This document shows, in pieces, positions 1 to 4,681 of a stretch of DNA of 5,800 nucleotides; within the stretch, counting starts at the first letter, position 1, and each line of letters starts with the position of its first letter. This DNA comes from CAUTVF01 sp963541805 (GTDB lineage: Bacteria > Pseudomonadota > Alphaproteobacteria > Rs-D84 > CASDRH01), in assembly GCA_963541805.1 (NCBI GenBank), contig CAUTVF010000059.1:1-5800 (forward strand). Reading direction: 5' to 3'. The position numbers and the translations under genes are program-made. Under the pieces are notes generated by a model that worked only from the letters and a program-made list of their open reading frames with translations, was not told the origin of the DNA and searched no databases.

Positions 1-5
1 TTCTT

Positions 6-72
6 CTCCTTTTTAAATTAACTACTGTCCCAATCAGTGCTTGTATTGTAACAAATTTTAATAAAAAATCAA
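6..72 (-). promoter_or_regulatory. Promoter and ribosome binding site of a minus-strand gene beyond the left edge
   Basis: Read on the minus strand, positions 72-67 give TTGATT, then a 16-base spacer, then TACAAT at 50-45, a reasonable sigma-70-type promoter. A strong Shine-Dalgarno sequence AAGGAG lies at 11-6, followed by only five more bases before the window ends. This spacing predicts a start codon just outside position 1. The elements sit downstream of the flavodoxin stop codon at 88, so the missing gene can be transcribed on its own. The gene itself is not visible. Confidence 0.45.
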
Positions 73-87
73 GCAAAACATCAAAAC

Positions 88-540
88 TTAAAAGGTAAAA
101 CTATTAAGCCAATTTTTAACATCTTGCTCTGATGCATTTCTAAAGGCCTGCCCATCCAGAGTTTTTGCTCCCTTTGCTTTTTTTGCGGTATCAATCGCAT
201 TATTGGCTAACTCACTTCCTCCATGAGTTGAAAAGGGAACAACTGTCTTTCCCGCTAAATCGTGTTGTGATAAGAACGTAGAAACAGGTGGCGCAATTGT
301 ACTCCACCAACATGGAGATCCTATGAATATAACATCATAATCTGAAATATTACTCACTCCTCCTTTAATCGGAGGCAAATACCCTTCATTTATTTCCTTC
401 TTTGCCTGCTCTGTCATGGAATCATAATTATCTGGATAGGCATTGACAGGTATAATCTCAAATATATCAGCATTTGTTGATTCTTGAATATATCTTGCAA
501 TCTGAGCCGTCGTTCCGGTTCTTGAATAATAAGCTACCAA
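88..540 (-). CDS. Flavodoxin-like protein, domain part of a frameshifted gene
   Basis: This frame encodes an almost complete flavodoxin domain of about 150 residues. Flavodoxins bind FMN and shuttle low-potential electrons. Visible motifs are the phosphate-binding loop SRTGTT near residues 6-11, a GSPCWWSTIAPPV segment near 74-86 that matches the first FMN-contact loop and following helix, and PFSTHGGSE near 102-110 for the second loop. The pattern fits the flavodoxin_4-type family better than classical long-chain flavodoxins. The only available start in this frame is a TTG at 540. It has no Shine-Dalgarno sequence and would cut into the first beta strand, whose natural beginning (I-L-V-A-Y-Y) is encoded just upstream in the same frame. 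The true N-terminus appears to be the signal-peptide ORF at 534-620 in another frame, so expression needs slippage, a sequence correction or reinitiation. The domain itself has no further defects. Confidence 0.8.
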   Translation of the reverse strand: MVAYYSRTGTTAQIARYIQESTNADIFEIIPVNAYPDNYDSMTEQAKKEINEGYLPPIKGGVSNISDYDVIFIGSPCWWSTIAPPVSTFLSQHDLAGKTVVPFSTHGGSELANNAIDTAKKAKGAKTLDGQAFRNASEQDVKNWLNSFTF

Positions 541-620
541 TATTTTTTATCTTTAGTTTGTGCCATTAATGTATGCATTATTACAAATAATCCAGCCAAT
601 ATAAATAATATTTTTTTCAT
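534..620 (-). pseudogene. Signal-peptide 5' part of the flavodoxin gene, out of frame by one base
   Basis: An ATG at 620-618 is preceded by a good ribosome binding site (AGAGGA, four bases away). It encodes 28 residues: a lysine-containing start (MKK), a hydrophobic core, and a plausible signal peptidase I site after LMA at residue 20, followed by QTKDKK. The frame then ends at TAG (536-534), four bases inside the flavodoxin frame. The junction holds a run of six A on this strand (T run 543-548). Seven A would join the two frames into one protein of about 177 residues reading ...KDKK-I-LVAYYS. This strongly suggests an originally exported flavodoxin. The alternatives are a real inactivating deletion, a sequencing or assembly error, or polymerase slippage on the A run. 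Confidence 0.7.
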
Positions 621-802
621 TTTTCCTCTCCAATATATTTGGAATAATATGATATTAGCACATTTTATACAACAATAATTTATCACTAATATATTAACAT
701 TCTGTTTAATAACTTTTACATACAATAGATGACATCAATCCAGCATTGCACAGAATTATATTTAAATTGAGAAAGTTAACACCAAATAAAATACACAAAA
801 AC

Positions 803-879
803 TGGTAGCGGGGGAGGGATTTGAACCCCCGACACGTGGATTATGATTCCACTGCTCTAACCAACTGAGCTACCCCGCC
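803..879 (-). tRNA. tRNA-Met (CAT), elongator
   Basis: A 77-nt cloverleaf on the minus strand with encoded CCA. The acceptor stem is GGCGGGG with CCCCGCT (G1-T72 wobble), the D arm is GCTC/GAGC, and the anticodon stem GTGGA/TCCAC encloses the loop ATCATAA, giving CAT. The T arm is a strong GGGGG/CCCTC-type stem. It lacks the unpaired 1-72 position and the three G-C pairs in the anticodon stem expected of an initiator. From memory it closely resembles alphaproteobacterial elongator Met tRNAs. It lies 39 bases after tRNA-Thr on the same strand and probably shares its transcript. No clear terminator follows it. Confidence 0.93.
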
Positions 880-918
880 AAAGAAAACAATACAAAATTA
901 TAAAATATACTTTTACAA

Positions 919-994
<76 letters not shown>

Positions 995-1009
995 CTAACT
1001 AACGCTGGT

Positions 1010-1038
1010 TTTATACATTAAGTGGTATAATTTTTCAA
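1010..1038 (-). promoter_or_regulatory. Promoter of the tRNA-Thr/tRNA-Met unit
   Basis: On the minus strand TTGAAA (1038-1033) and TATAAA (1015-1010) are separated by exactly 17 bases. Each matches the sigma-70 consensus at five of six positions. The expected transcription start is near 1003, leaving a leader of about ten bases before tRNA-Thr. The promoter lies in the 81-base gap after the ackA stop codon, so the tRNAs need not rely on read-through from ackA. Confidence 0.75.
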
Positions 1039-1075
1039 GTAATTTCTAAAATAATTATTTATAACTGTACTTTAT

Positions 1076-2314
1076 CTATTTTGAAAAACTATATTCATAT
1101 TTGTCCAAATTTTCCCCTTTGATAATAGCAACAGCATCTTCAATTGCCACAATCTCCTCATTTGTTGGAATTACAAAAACCTTTACTGGAGAATTTTGTT
1201 TGGAAATTTCAATTTCTCCAGATGGTAGAGAATTAGATTTAGTTTTTTCTTCATCAATAATAATTCCCAATTTTTCCAAATTCCTTAATACTGGATAACG
1301 CAAAAATCCACCCTTTTCCCCAACCCCTGCAGTAAACACAACAGCATCAACAACACAGTCAAGTGCAACAAAATATGCTCCAATATATTTACGCATCAAA
1401 TGACACTCAACATCTAAAGCTAGCCTGCATTTTTCATCTGTTACCAAATTATCACGTATATCGCGTCTATCTGAATACTTTCCACTTAATGCCAAAACCC
1501 CAGACTCTTTATTCAAAATTTTTTCCACTTCATCTGGAGTATAATTATATGCCTTCTCAACAACAGGAATTATTGCAGGATCAATATCACCACAACGAGT
1601 TCCCATAATCAAACCAGATAAAGGTGTAAATCCCATTGATGTATCAAAAGATTTTCCATTTTTAATTGCAGTTGCTGATGCCCCATTCCCAATATGCAAA
1701 GTTATTATATTGCAATCATTAATATTTTTTCCTAAAAGCACAGCAGCCCGATGTGAAACATATAAATGGCTTGTACCATGAAAACCATATCGTCTGATTT
1801 TTTTATCTTTTCTCCACTTTTCAGGAATAGCATATTCATAACTGGATTGTGGCATAGTCTGATGAAAAGCAGTATCAAATACGGCAACTTGAGGAACATT
1901 TGGAAGCAATTTCATTATTGCATCAACGCCCATAATATTTGCAGGACTATGCAAAGGAGCAAGATAAGATAAATCATTAATAATTTTCATGGTTTCCGGA
2001 GTAATTAAAACACTTCTATCAAAAACATCCCCTCCATGTACAATTCTATGTGACACCCCACTTATTTCATTTATATTTGAAATTATTTTCAATGAAGGAT
2101 TTAACAAATGCTCCAGAATTATTTTTACTGCATCCGAATGATTAACACACTTAACAGTTACATTTTGTTTTAAATCTCCATGATCTGAATAAATAAAATT
2201 ACTATTATCGCCTATTCTTTCAATCAAGCCACTACTTATGACTTTTTTATTATCCCAATCATACAATTGATATTTAAGTGATGAACTCCCACTATTTACT
2301 GCAAGTATTTTCAT
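1076..2314 (-). CDS. ackA: Acetate kinase
   Basis: Acetate kinase interconverts acetyl phosphate plus ADP with acetate plus ATP in the cytosol, the ATP-yielding last step of acetate fermentation. The 412-residue protein is full length (family about 400). It starts with MKILAVNSGSSSLKYQLYD, giving catalytic Asn7 and the first phosphate loop. Other expected elements are VSHRIVHGG with Arg90, FDTAFHQTMP with Asp147, RRYGFHGTSH with His179, HIGNGASA near 207-214, MGFTPLSGLIMGTRCGD with Arg240, FTAGVGE near 327-333, and PTNEE with Glu387. All residues corresponding to the known active site are present. The segment after GVGE reads KGGFLR where many family members have an NS-containing motif, a modest deviation. 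The start is supported by AAAAAGGA six bases upstream. No phosphotransacetylase gene (pta) lies in the window, although pta often neighbours ackA. The upstream flank is a divergent tRNA. Confidence 0.97.
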   Translation of the reverse strand: MKILAVNSGSSSLKYQLYDWDNKKVISSGLIERIGDNSNFIYSDHGDLKQNVTVKCVNHSDAVKIILEHLLNPSLKIISNINEISGVSHRIVHGGDVFDRSVLITPETMKIINDLSYLAPLHSPANIMGVDAIMKLLPNVPQVAVFDTAFHQTMPQSSYEYAIPEKWRKDKKIRRYGFHGTSHLYVSHRAAVLLGKNINDCNIITLHIGNGASATAIKNGKSFDTSMGFTPLSGLIMGTRCGDIDPAIIPVVEKAYNYTPDEVEKILNKESGVLALSGKYSDRRDIRDNLVTDEKCRLALDVECHLMRKYIGAYFVALDCVVDAVVFTAGVGEKGGFLRYPVLRNLEKLGIIIDEEKTKSNSLPSGEIEISKQNSPVKVFVIPTNEEIVAIEDAVAIIKGENLDKYEYSFSK

Positions 2315-2338
2315 ATCTAATCCTTTTTAAAATCAGAT
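2315..2338 (-). promoter_or_regulatory. Possible hairpin presenting the ackA ribosome binding site
   Basis: Immediately before the ackA ATG, positions 2338-2332 (ATCTGAT) can pair with 2321-2315 (ATTAGAT) with one G-T pair. The ten-base loop TTTAAAAAGG contains most of the Shine-Dalgarno sequence. The stem is AT-rich and weak, so it may be a chance match. It could expose the ribosome binding site rather than hide it. Confidence 0.2.
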
Positions 2339-2400
2339 CTATATTACCACAATTTTTTATTTTTTAAAATTTATTTACGACTATAATTCATAATGTTTGC

Positions 2401-2429
2401 TTGACTTGATAAATACGTTTTTATATCAT
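2401..2429 (+). promoter_or_regulatory. Promoter of tRNA (CAT), probable Ile2
   Basis: TTGACT (2401-2406) and TATCAT (2424-2429) are spaced by 17 bases and each differs from the sigma-70 consensus by one base. Transcription should begin near 2436, about five bases before the mature tRNA end. The site lies in the gap shared with the divergent ackA gene, for which I see no equally good promoter. Confidence 0.75.
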
Positions 2430-2440
2430 ACGCACCGTGT

Positions 2441-2517
2441 GGGATTGTAGCTCAGTTGGTTAGAGCAGGCCGCTCATAACGGTCTGGTCGCAGGTTCGAG
2501 TCCTGCCAATCCCACCA
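2441..2517 (+). tRNA. tRNA with CAT anticodon, probably tRNA-Ile2
   Basis: A 77-nt cloverleaf with encoded CCA. The acceptor stem GGGATTG/CAATCCC is perfect. The anticodon stem GGCCG/CGGTC encloses the loop CTCATAA, giving CAT. The T arm is GCAGG/CCTGC. The paired 1-72 position excludes the initiator. A second CAT tRNA at 803-879 looks like elongator Met, and this one has the CTCATAA loop and the TGGTCGCAGGTTCGAGTCC-type right half usual in tRNA-Ile2. There the C34 is converted to lysidine by TilS to read ATA. The Ile assignment is an inference, because the anticodon alone cannot separate the two. The CCA end directly abuts the stop codon of the convergent alkyltransferase gene. Confidence 0.9.
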
Positions 2518-2835
2518 CTATAGCTTCCATCCATATTTTTTCAGATTGACTCTGTTGTTGATATCAACATGAATGTTCTCACGTTCTAAAAGAATTTTTT
2601 GAATATCTTGTCCTCCAAATGCAAATGATGGAGCAAGTCTTCCATCCCTATTAACAACTCTATGACATGGTATTTTAACAGGACTTGGATTGTTGTGTAA
2701 AATCTGACCAACTGCACGGGAAGCATTTGGATTTCCAGATAATGCCGCAATTATTCCATATGTAGTAACTTTTCCCTTTGGAATACTTTTGACACAATCA
2801 TACACTTTATTTGAAAATTTTGAATCTTTACCCAT
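2518..2835 (-). CDS. Short O6-alkylguanine-DNA alkyltransferase-type protein (MGMT family)
   Basis: The 105-residue protein is the DNA-binding and active-site domain of the MGMT/Ogt family, which removes alkyl groups from O6-alkylguanine by transfer to its own cysteine. The N-terminal domain found in Ada and Ogt is absent. Visible elements are KVTTYG with Tyr26, SRAVG with the arginine finger Arg40, HNNP with Asn48, the active-site motif PCHRV with Cys57, and LAPSFAFGG followed by a helix ending LLERE. Because the cysteine is kept, it is not a classical ATL protein (those have Trp or another residue there). Its short length and LAP.FAFGG segment resemble the single-domain MGMT family proteins common in bacteria. 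Suicidal methyl transfer is plausible but unproven. An in-frame TAG three codons upstream fixes the ATG at 2835 as the first start. No Shine-Dalgarno sequence precedes it. It converges on tRNA-Ile2 with no bases between. Confidence 0.85.
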   Translation of the reverse strand: MGKDSKFSNKVYDCVKSIPKGKVTTYGIIAALSGNPNASRAVGQILHNNPSPVKIPCHRVVNRDGRLAPSFAFGGQDIQKILLERENIHVDINNRVNLKKYGWKL

Positions 2836-2922
2836 ACAAAACTATATAAAAACAAATACACAAAATAAAGATTAATATTGCATTTTATAAAAATTTTATT
2901 TACACTTTGCCCTGTCTTTCGT

Positions 2923-2936
2923 ATGCAAATTTGCAT
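2923..2936. repeat. Perfect 14-bp palindrome, possible operator
   Basis: ATGCAAATTTGCAT is a perfect inverted repeat of two seven-base halves, followed by a short T run. It lies 17 bases before tRNA-Pro and 88 bases before the divergent alkyltransferase start, where an operator would be expected. A weak promoter candidate for tRNA-Pro (TTTACA at 2899-2904, TATGCA at 2922-2927, spacing 17) would overlap it. The T run after the symmetric halves also allows a weak terminator-like reading, but there is no upstream plus-strand gene to terminate. Confidence 0.35.
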
Positions 2937-2953
2937 TTTTGATAAGATAGTAT

Positions 2954-3030
2954 CGGGGAGTAGCTCAGTCTGGTAGAGTACTTGTTTTGGGAACAAGGTG
3001 TCGCAGGTTCAAATCCTGTCTCCCCGACCA
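2954..3030 (+). tRNA. tRNA-Pro (TGG)
   Basis: A 77-nt cloverleaf with encoded CCA. The acceptor stem CGGGGAG/CTCCCCG is perfect. The first base is C, as usual for bacterial proline tRNAs. The anticodon stem CTTGT/ACAAG encloses TTTGGGA, giving TGG, which reads CCN codons. The D stem ends in a G10-T25 pair and the T stem has one G-T pair. Its 3' end lies inside a hairpin that continues into the flanking DNA (separate entry). It converges on the transporter gene. Confidence 0.95.
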
Positions 3031-3038
3031 CGGGTCGG
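3024..3038 (+). repeat. GC-rich hairpin overlapping the 3' end of tRNA-Pro
   Basis: CCGACC (3024-3029) and GGTCGG (3033-3038) form a perfect six-bp stem with a three-base loop. The left arm is the tRNA acceptor 3' strand plus the first two bases of CCA. In the precursor this structure would compete with the acceptor stem. No T run follows on either strand, so it is not a standard intrinsic terminator. The bases to about 3055 are GC-richer than the surrounding DNA. Confidence 0.4.
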
Positions 3039-3065
3039 ACTCTCGGTCAAGTTACATCAAAATAC

Positions 3066-3986
3066 TTAGTGTTTCAGAGATACCAAAATTAAAATTAAAG
3101 ATGACATTACAAATATTGCAGTTAGTTTATAATTAACATTACTTTTGATTTTATTTATTTTATTAAAAATAATTGTTACAGTTGGACTGATCGATATTGT
3201 AATTGCACTGATATATGCCGGATTTGGTGCAAATTTCATAGATTGATATTTAAAAAATGCATACAAACTTAAAAACAACAAAGAATAAAGCCCACTTTTT
3301 CTCTCCCTTTTATCTATCAATCTGACAGATAAATGCCTGTATCCTGTAAAATGATTTTCAGAAATAAGAGCTATTAAATTTAAACCTCCATTTATTAAAC
3401 TGATTAATCCACTGGTATATACCACTGCCGTTAATGTATCGACAGGATCTACAGCATACCTTATAAATATACCTTGGAATATTCCCATAATTATACATGG
3501 AACAAAAAAACGAAATGCTTCTTTATTTAGCAAATCATCATTATTTTTATTCCCGTAATAATTATATAAAAAAATACTCAATACTGGAGTAGCAACGCAA
3601 ATAATTGTAATTATAAAAGCATCAAATTGTTTTAATAAGTTGATCAATAACACTGGGTTTAATATCCACCAAACAACTGTCATTAATGGGATAGATAATG
3701 GAGAAAATGTAGCAACCACAATTGATCCATACTTAGCAACTGTTTGCATCCATCTTCTATCATTAACAAAGATTATAATTCCTGTCACTATGACTAACAG
3801 ATAATATGTAATACTTCTTGGTGCAGTCACAAAAAACATAAACGGAAACAGTATCAAAAAATTACCAATTCCATAGTAAATCGTTGTTAACCTAACATTA
3901 CCTTTTAATTGCTGGGCAGCAATATCGAAAAACGCAGAAAACATCCCATAAAAAATTGTATTTAACCACCACGGAATAAAAGACAT
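3066..3986 (-). CDS. Ten-helix membrane protein, EamA/DMT-superfamily-like transporter
   Basis: The 306-residue protein has about ten hydrophobic segments, roughly at 5-24, 36-53, 59-75, 86-107, 123-143, 160-176, 184-206, 232-246, 255-275 and 286-303. This number and total length are usual for drug/metabolite transporters made of two EamA halves. Two stretches look like the repeated EamA signature: residues 75-107 (a short polar loop, then Y-G-S with S-P-L-S-I-P) and residues 240-275 (F-K-Y-Q-S-M-K-F-A-P followed by an S-I-S-P helix). The substrate cannot be read from the sequence. Family members export amino acids, nucleotide sugars or other metabolites. The start at 3986 is supported by AAGGAGAT six bases upstream. 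The gene is transcribed alone, divergently from the small lipoprotein. Family assignment is moderate because similarity was judged by eye. Confidence 0.65.
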   Translation of the reverse strand: MSFIPWWLNTIFYGMFSAFFDIAAQQLKGNVRLTTIYYGIGNFLILFPFMFFVTAPRSITYYLLVIVTGIIIFVNDRRWMQTVAKYGSIVVATFSPLSIPLMTVVWWILNPVLLINLLKQFDAFIITIICVATPVLSIFLYNYYGNKNNDDLLNKEAFRFFVPCIIMGIFQGIFIRYAVDPVDTLTAVVYTSGLISLINGGLNLIALISENHFTGYRHLSVRLIDKRERKSGLYSLLFLSLYAFFKYQSMKFAPNPAYISAITISISPTVTIIFNKINKIKSNVNYKLTAIFVMSSLILILVSLKH

Positions 3987-4014
3987 AACTATCTCCTTAT
4001 TTTAAGAAGATTGG

Positions 4015-4043
4015 ATTATAACCGAAAAATATATAAATTTGAA
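4015..4043 (-). promoter_or_regulatory. Promoter of the transporter gene
   Basis: On the minus strand TTCAAA (4043-4038), a 17-base spacer and a perfect TATAAT (4020-4015) precede the transporter start by about 29 bases. Transcription would begin near 4008, giving a leader of about 20 bases that contains the ribosome binding site. Confidence 0.65.
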
Positions 4044-4133
4044 GTGTCTAAGTGAAATAGTATTTTGATAAAATTAAAGTTTGTTAATAAATGTACAGTT
4101 CCTAGATATTTATATTTGTCAATTTATAAGAGA

Positions 4134-4162
4134 TTGAACTTTTAATACGAGAGTATTACAAT
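4134..4162 (+). promoter_or_regulatory. Promoter of the lipoprotein gene with an inverted repeat in the spacer
   Basis: TTGAAC (4134-4139) and TACAAT (4157-4162) are separated by 17 bases. The expected start is near 4169, some 27 bases before the ATG. The spacer carries the inverted repeat AATAC-GAGA-GTATT at 4144-4157, just where a repressor or activator could bind. With the transporter promoter on the other strand, this accounts for most of the 209-base divergent intergenic region; I see no further gene in it. Confidence 0.6.
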
Positions 4163-4195
4163 ATTCTTAATTGTATAGGTAAAAAGGACTTATCC

Positions 4196-4495
4196 ATGAA
4201 ATTAAAAACATTGCTGTTTTCTTTAATATGCTTATTTGTTGCTGGATGTGATTTTGAATCAAATGAACGAAAATGTAACAGAATTGTATCTGTAGTTGCT
4301 ATGACTGTATGTGCTGACTATGCAAACACGCAACAATCATATTATCAAAAAGGATGGCATACAAGACAATCTTGTTTCAATACAATAAAGAATGATTTTA
4401 TGGAGGTTTGTAAAGAACAAATAAAAAAAGATGGCGAACCAAACATAATTAGAATTCTAGAAAATCATACTGGTATAAAAACTGATTACCAATAA
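4196..4495 (+). CDS. Small cysteine-containing lipoprotein, function unknown
   Basis: The 99-residue protein begins with a basic MKLK, a hydrophobic core and a lipobox VAGC with the lipidated cysteine at residue 18. It should therefore be anchored in the cell envelope after cleavage by signal peptidase II. The second mature residue is Asp, which in enterobacteria favours inner-membrane retention; whether this holds here is unknown. The 82-residue mature part is hydrophilic and has four further cysteines (27, 39, 60, 72) that could form two disulfides in the periplasm. I do not recognise a domain. The start has a clear ribosome binding site, AAAAAGGA seven bases before ATG, and a promoter upstream. 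It is the only plus-strand protein gene in the window and stands alone, divergent from the transporter. Confidence 0.8.
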   Translation: MKLKTLLFSLICLFVAGCDFESNERKCNRIVSVVAMTVCADYANTQQSYYQKGWHTRQSCFNTIKNDFMEVCKEQIKKDGEPNIIRILENHTGIKTDYQ

Positions 4496-4530
4496 ATATA
4501 TTACTTAAAAGGACTCTCTATATAACCACT

Positions 4531-4551
4531 GAAAATAGAATGAAATTCTAT
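4531..4551 (-). terminator. Possible weak terminator after tRNA-Ser
   Basis: ATAGAAT and ATTCTAT (4535-4541 and 4545-4551) form a seven-bp stem with a three-base loop. On the minus strand the stem is followed by TTTTC, about 40 bases past the tRNA-Ser end. The stem is mostly A-T, so termination strength is doubtful. On the plus strand it lies after the lipoprotein gene without a T run. Confidence 0.3.
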
Positions 4552-4590
4552 ACAGAATTTCTATGACAATTTCCATAATTCCTGTAATAG

Positions 4591-4680
4591 TGGCGGAAGA
4601 AGAGGGATTTGAACCCCCGATAGAGTTACCCCTATAATAGATTTCGAGTCTACCGCATTCGACCACTCTGCCATTCTTCC
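4591..4680 (-). tRNA. tRNA-Ser (CGA)
   Basis: A 90-nt class II tRNA with encoded CCA. The acceptor stem GGAAGAA/TTCTTCC is perfect and the discriminator is G, usual for serine. The anticodon stem GTAGA/TCTAT encloses CTCGAAA, giving CGA for TCG codons. The long variable arm (ATAG...CTAT) and T arm GGGGG/CCCTC are clear. The mature 5' end is only one base after the ndk stop codon on the same strand. The tRNA is therefore probably cut from an mRNA-tRNA transcript, since no separate promoter can fit except inside ndk. Confidence 0.95.
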
Positions 4681-4681
4681 A

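Noticed and set aside
621..725. N-terminal extension of the signal-peptide frame to an ATG at 725
   Set aside because: The extra residues do not look like protein, while the ATG at 620 has a ribosome binding site and begins a typical signal peptide.
803..879. Initiator tRNA
   Set aside because: Position 1 is paired (G-T) and the anticodon stem lacks the three consecutive G-C pairs next to the loop.
1049..1060. AAATAATTATTT palindrome after ackA as a terminator
   Set aside because: It is all A/T and short, with no following T run of note; it is likely to occur by chance in this composition.
1101..1972. Several plus-strand open frames of 65-81 codons across the acetate kinase gene
   Set aside because: They lie opposite a fully conserved ackA, have no ribosome binding sites and encode no recognisable protein.
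2518..2835. Alkyltransferase-like (ATL) protein
   Set aside because: ATL proteins have another residue in place of the catalytic cysteine; here PCHR is intact.
2751..2996. Minus-strand open frame of 81 codons overlapping the alkyltransferase start and tRNA-Pro
   Set aside because: It runs through the tRNA-Pro gene and the intergenic palindrome and overlaps a conserved gene in another frame, so it is a chance frame.
2441..3030. The similar 3' halves of the CAT tRNA and tRNA-Pro as direct repeats flanking an integrated element
   Set aside because: The similarity is limited to conserved tRNA positions, and the DNA between holds only an ordinary alkyltransferase gene with no integrase.
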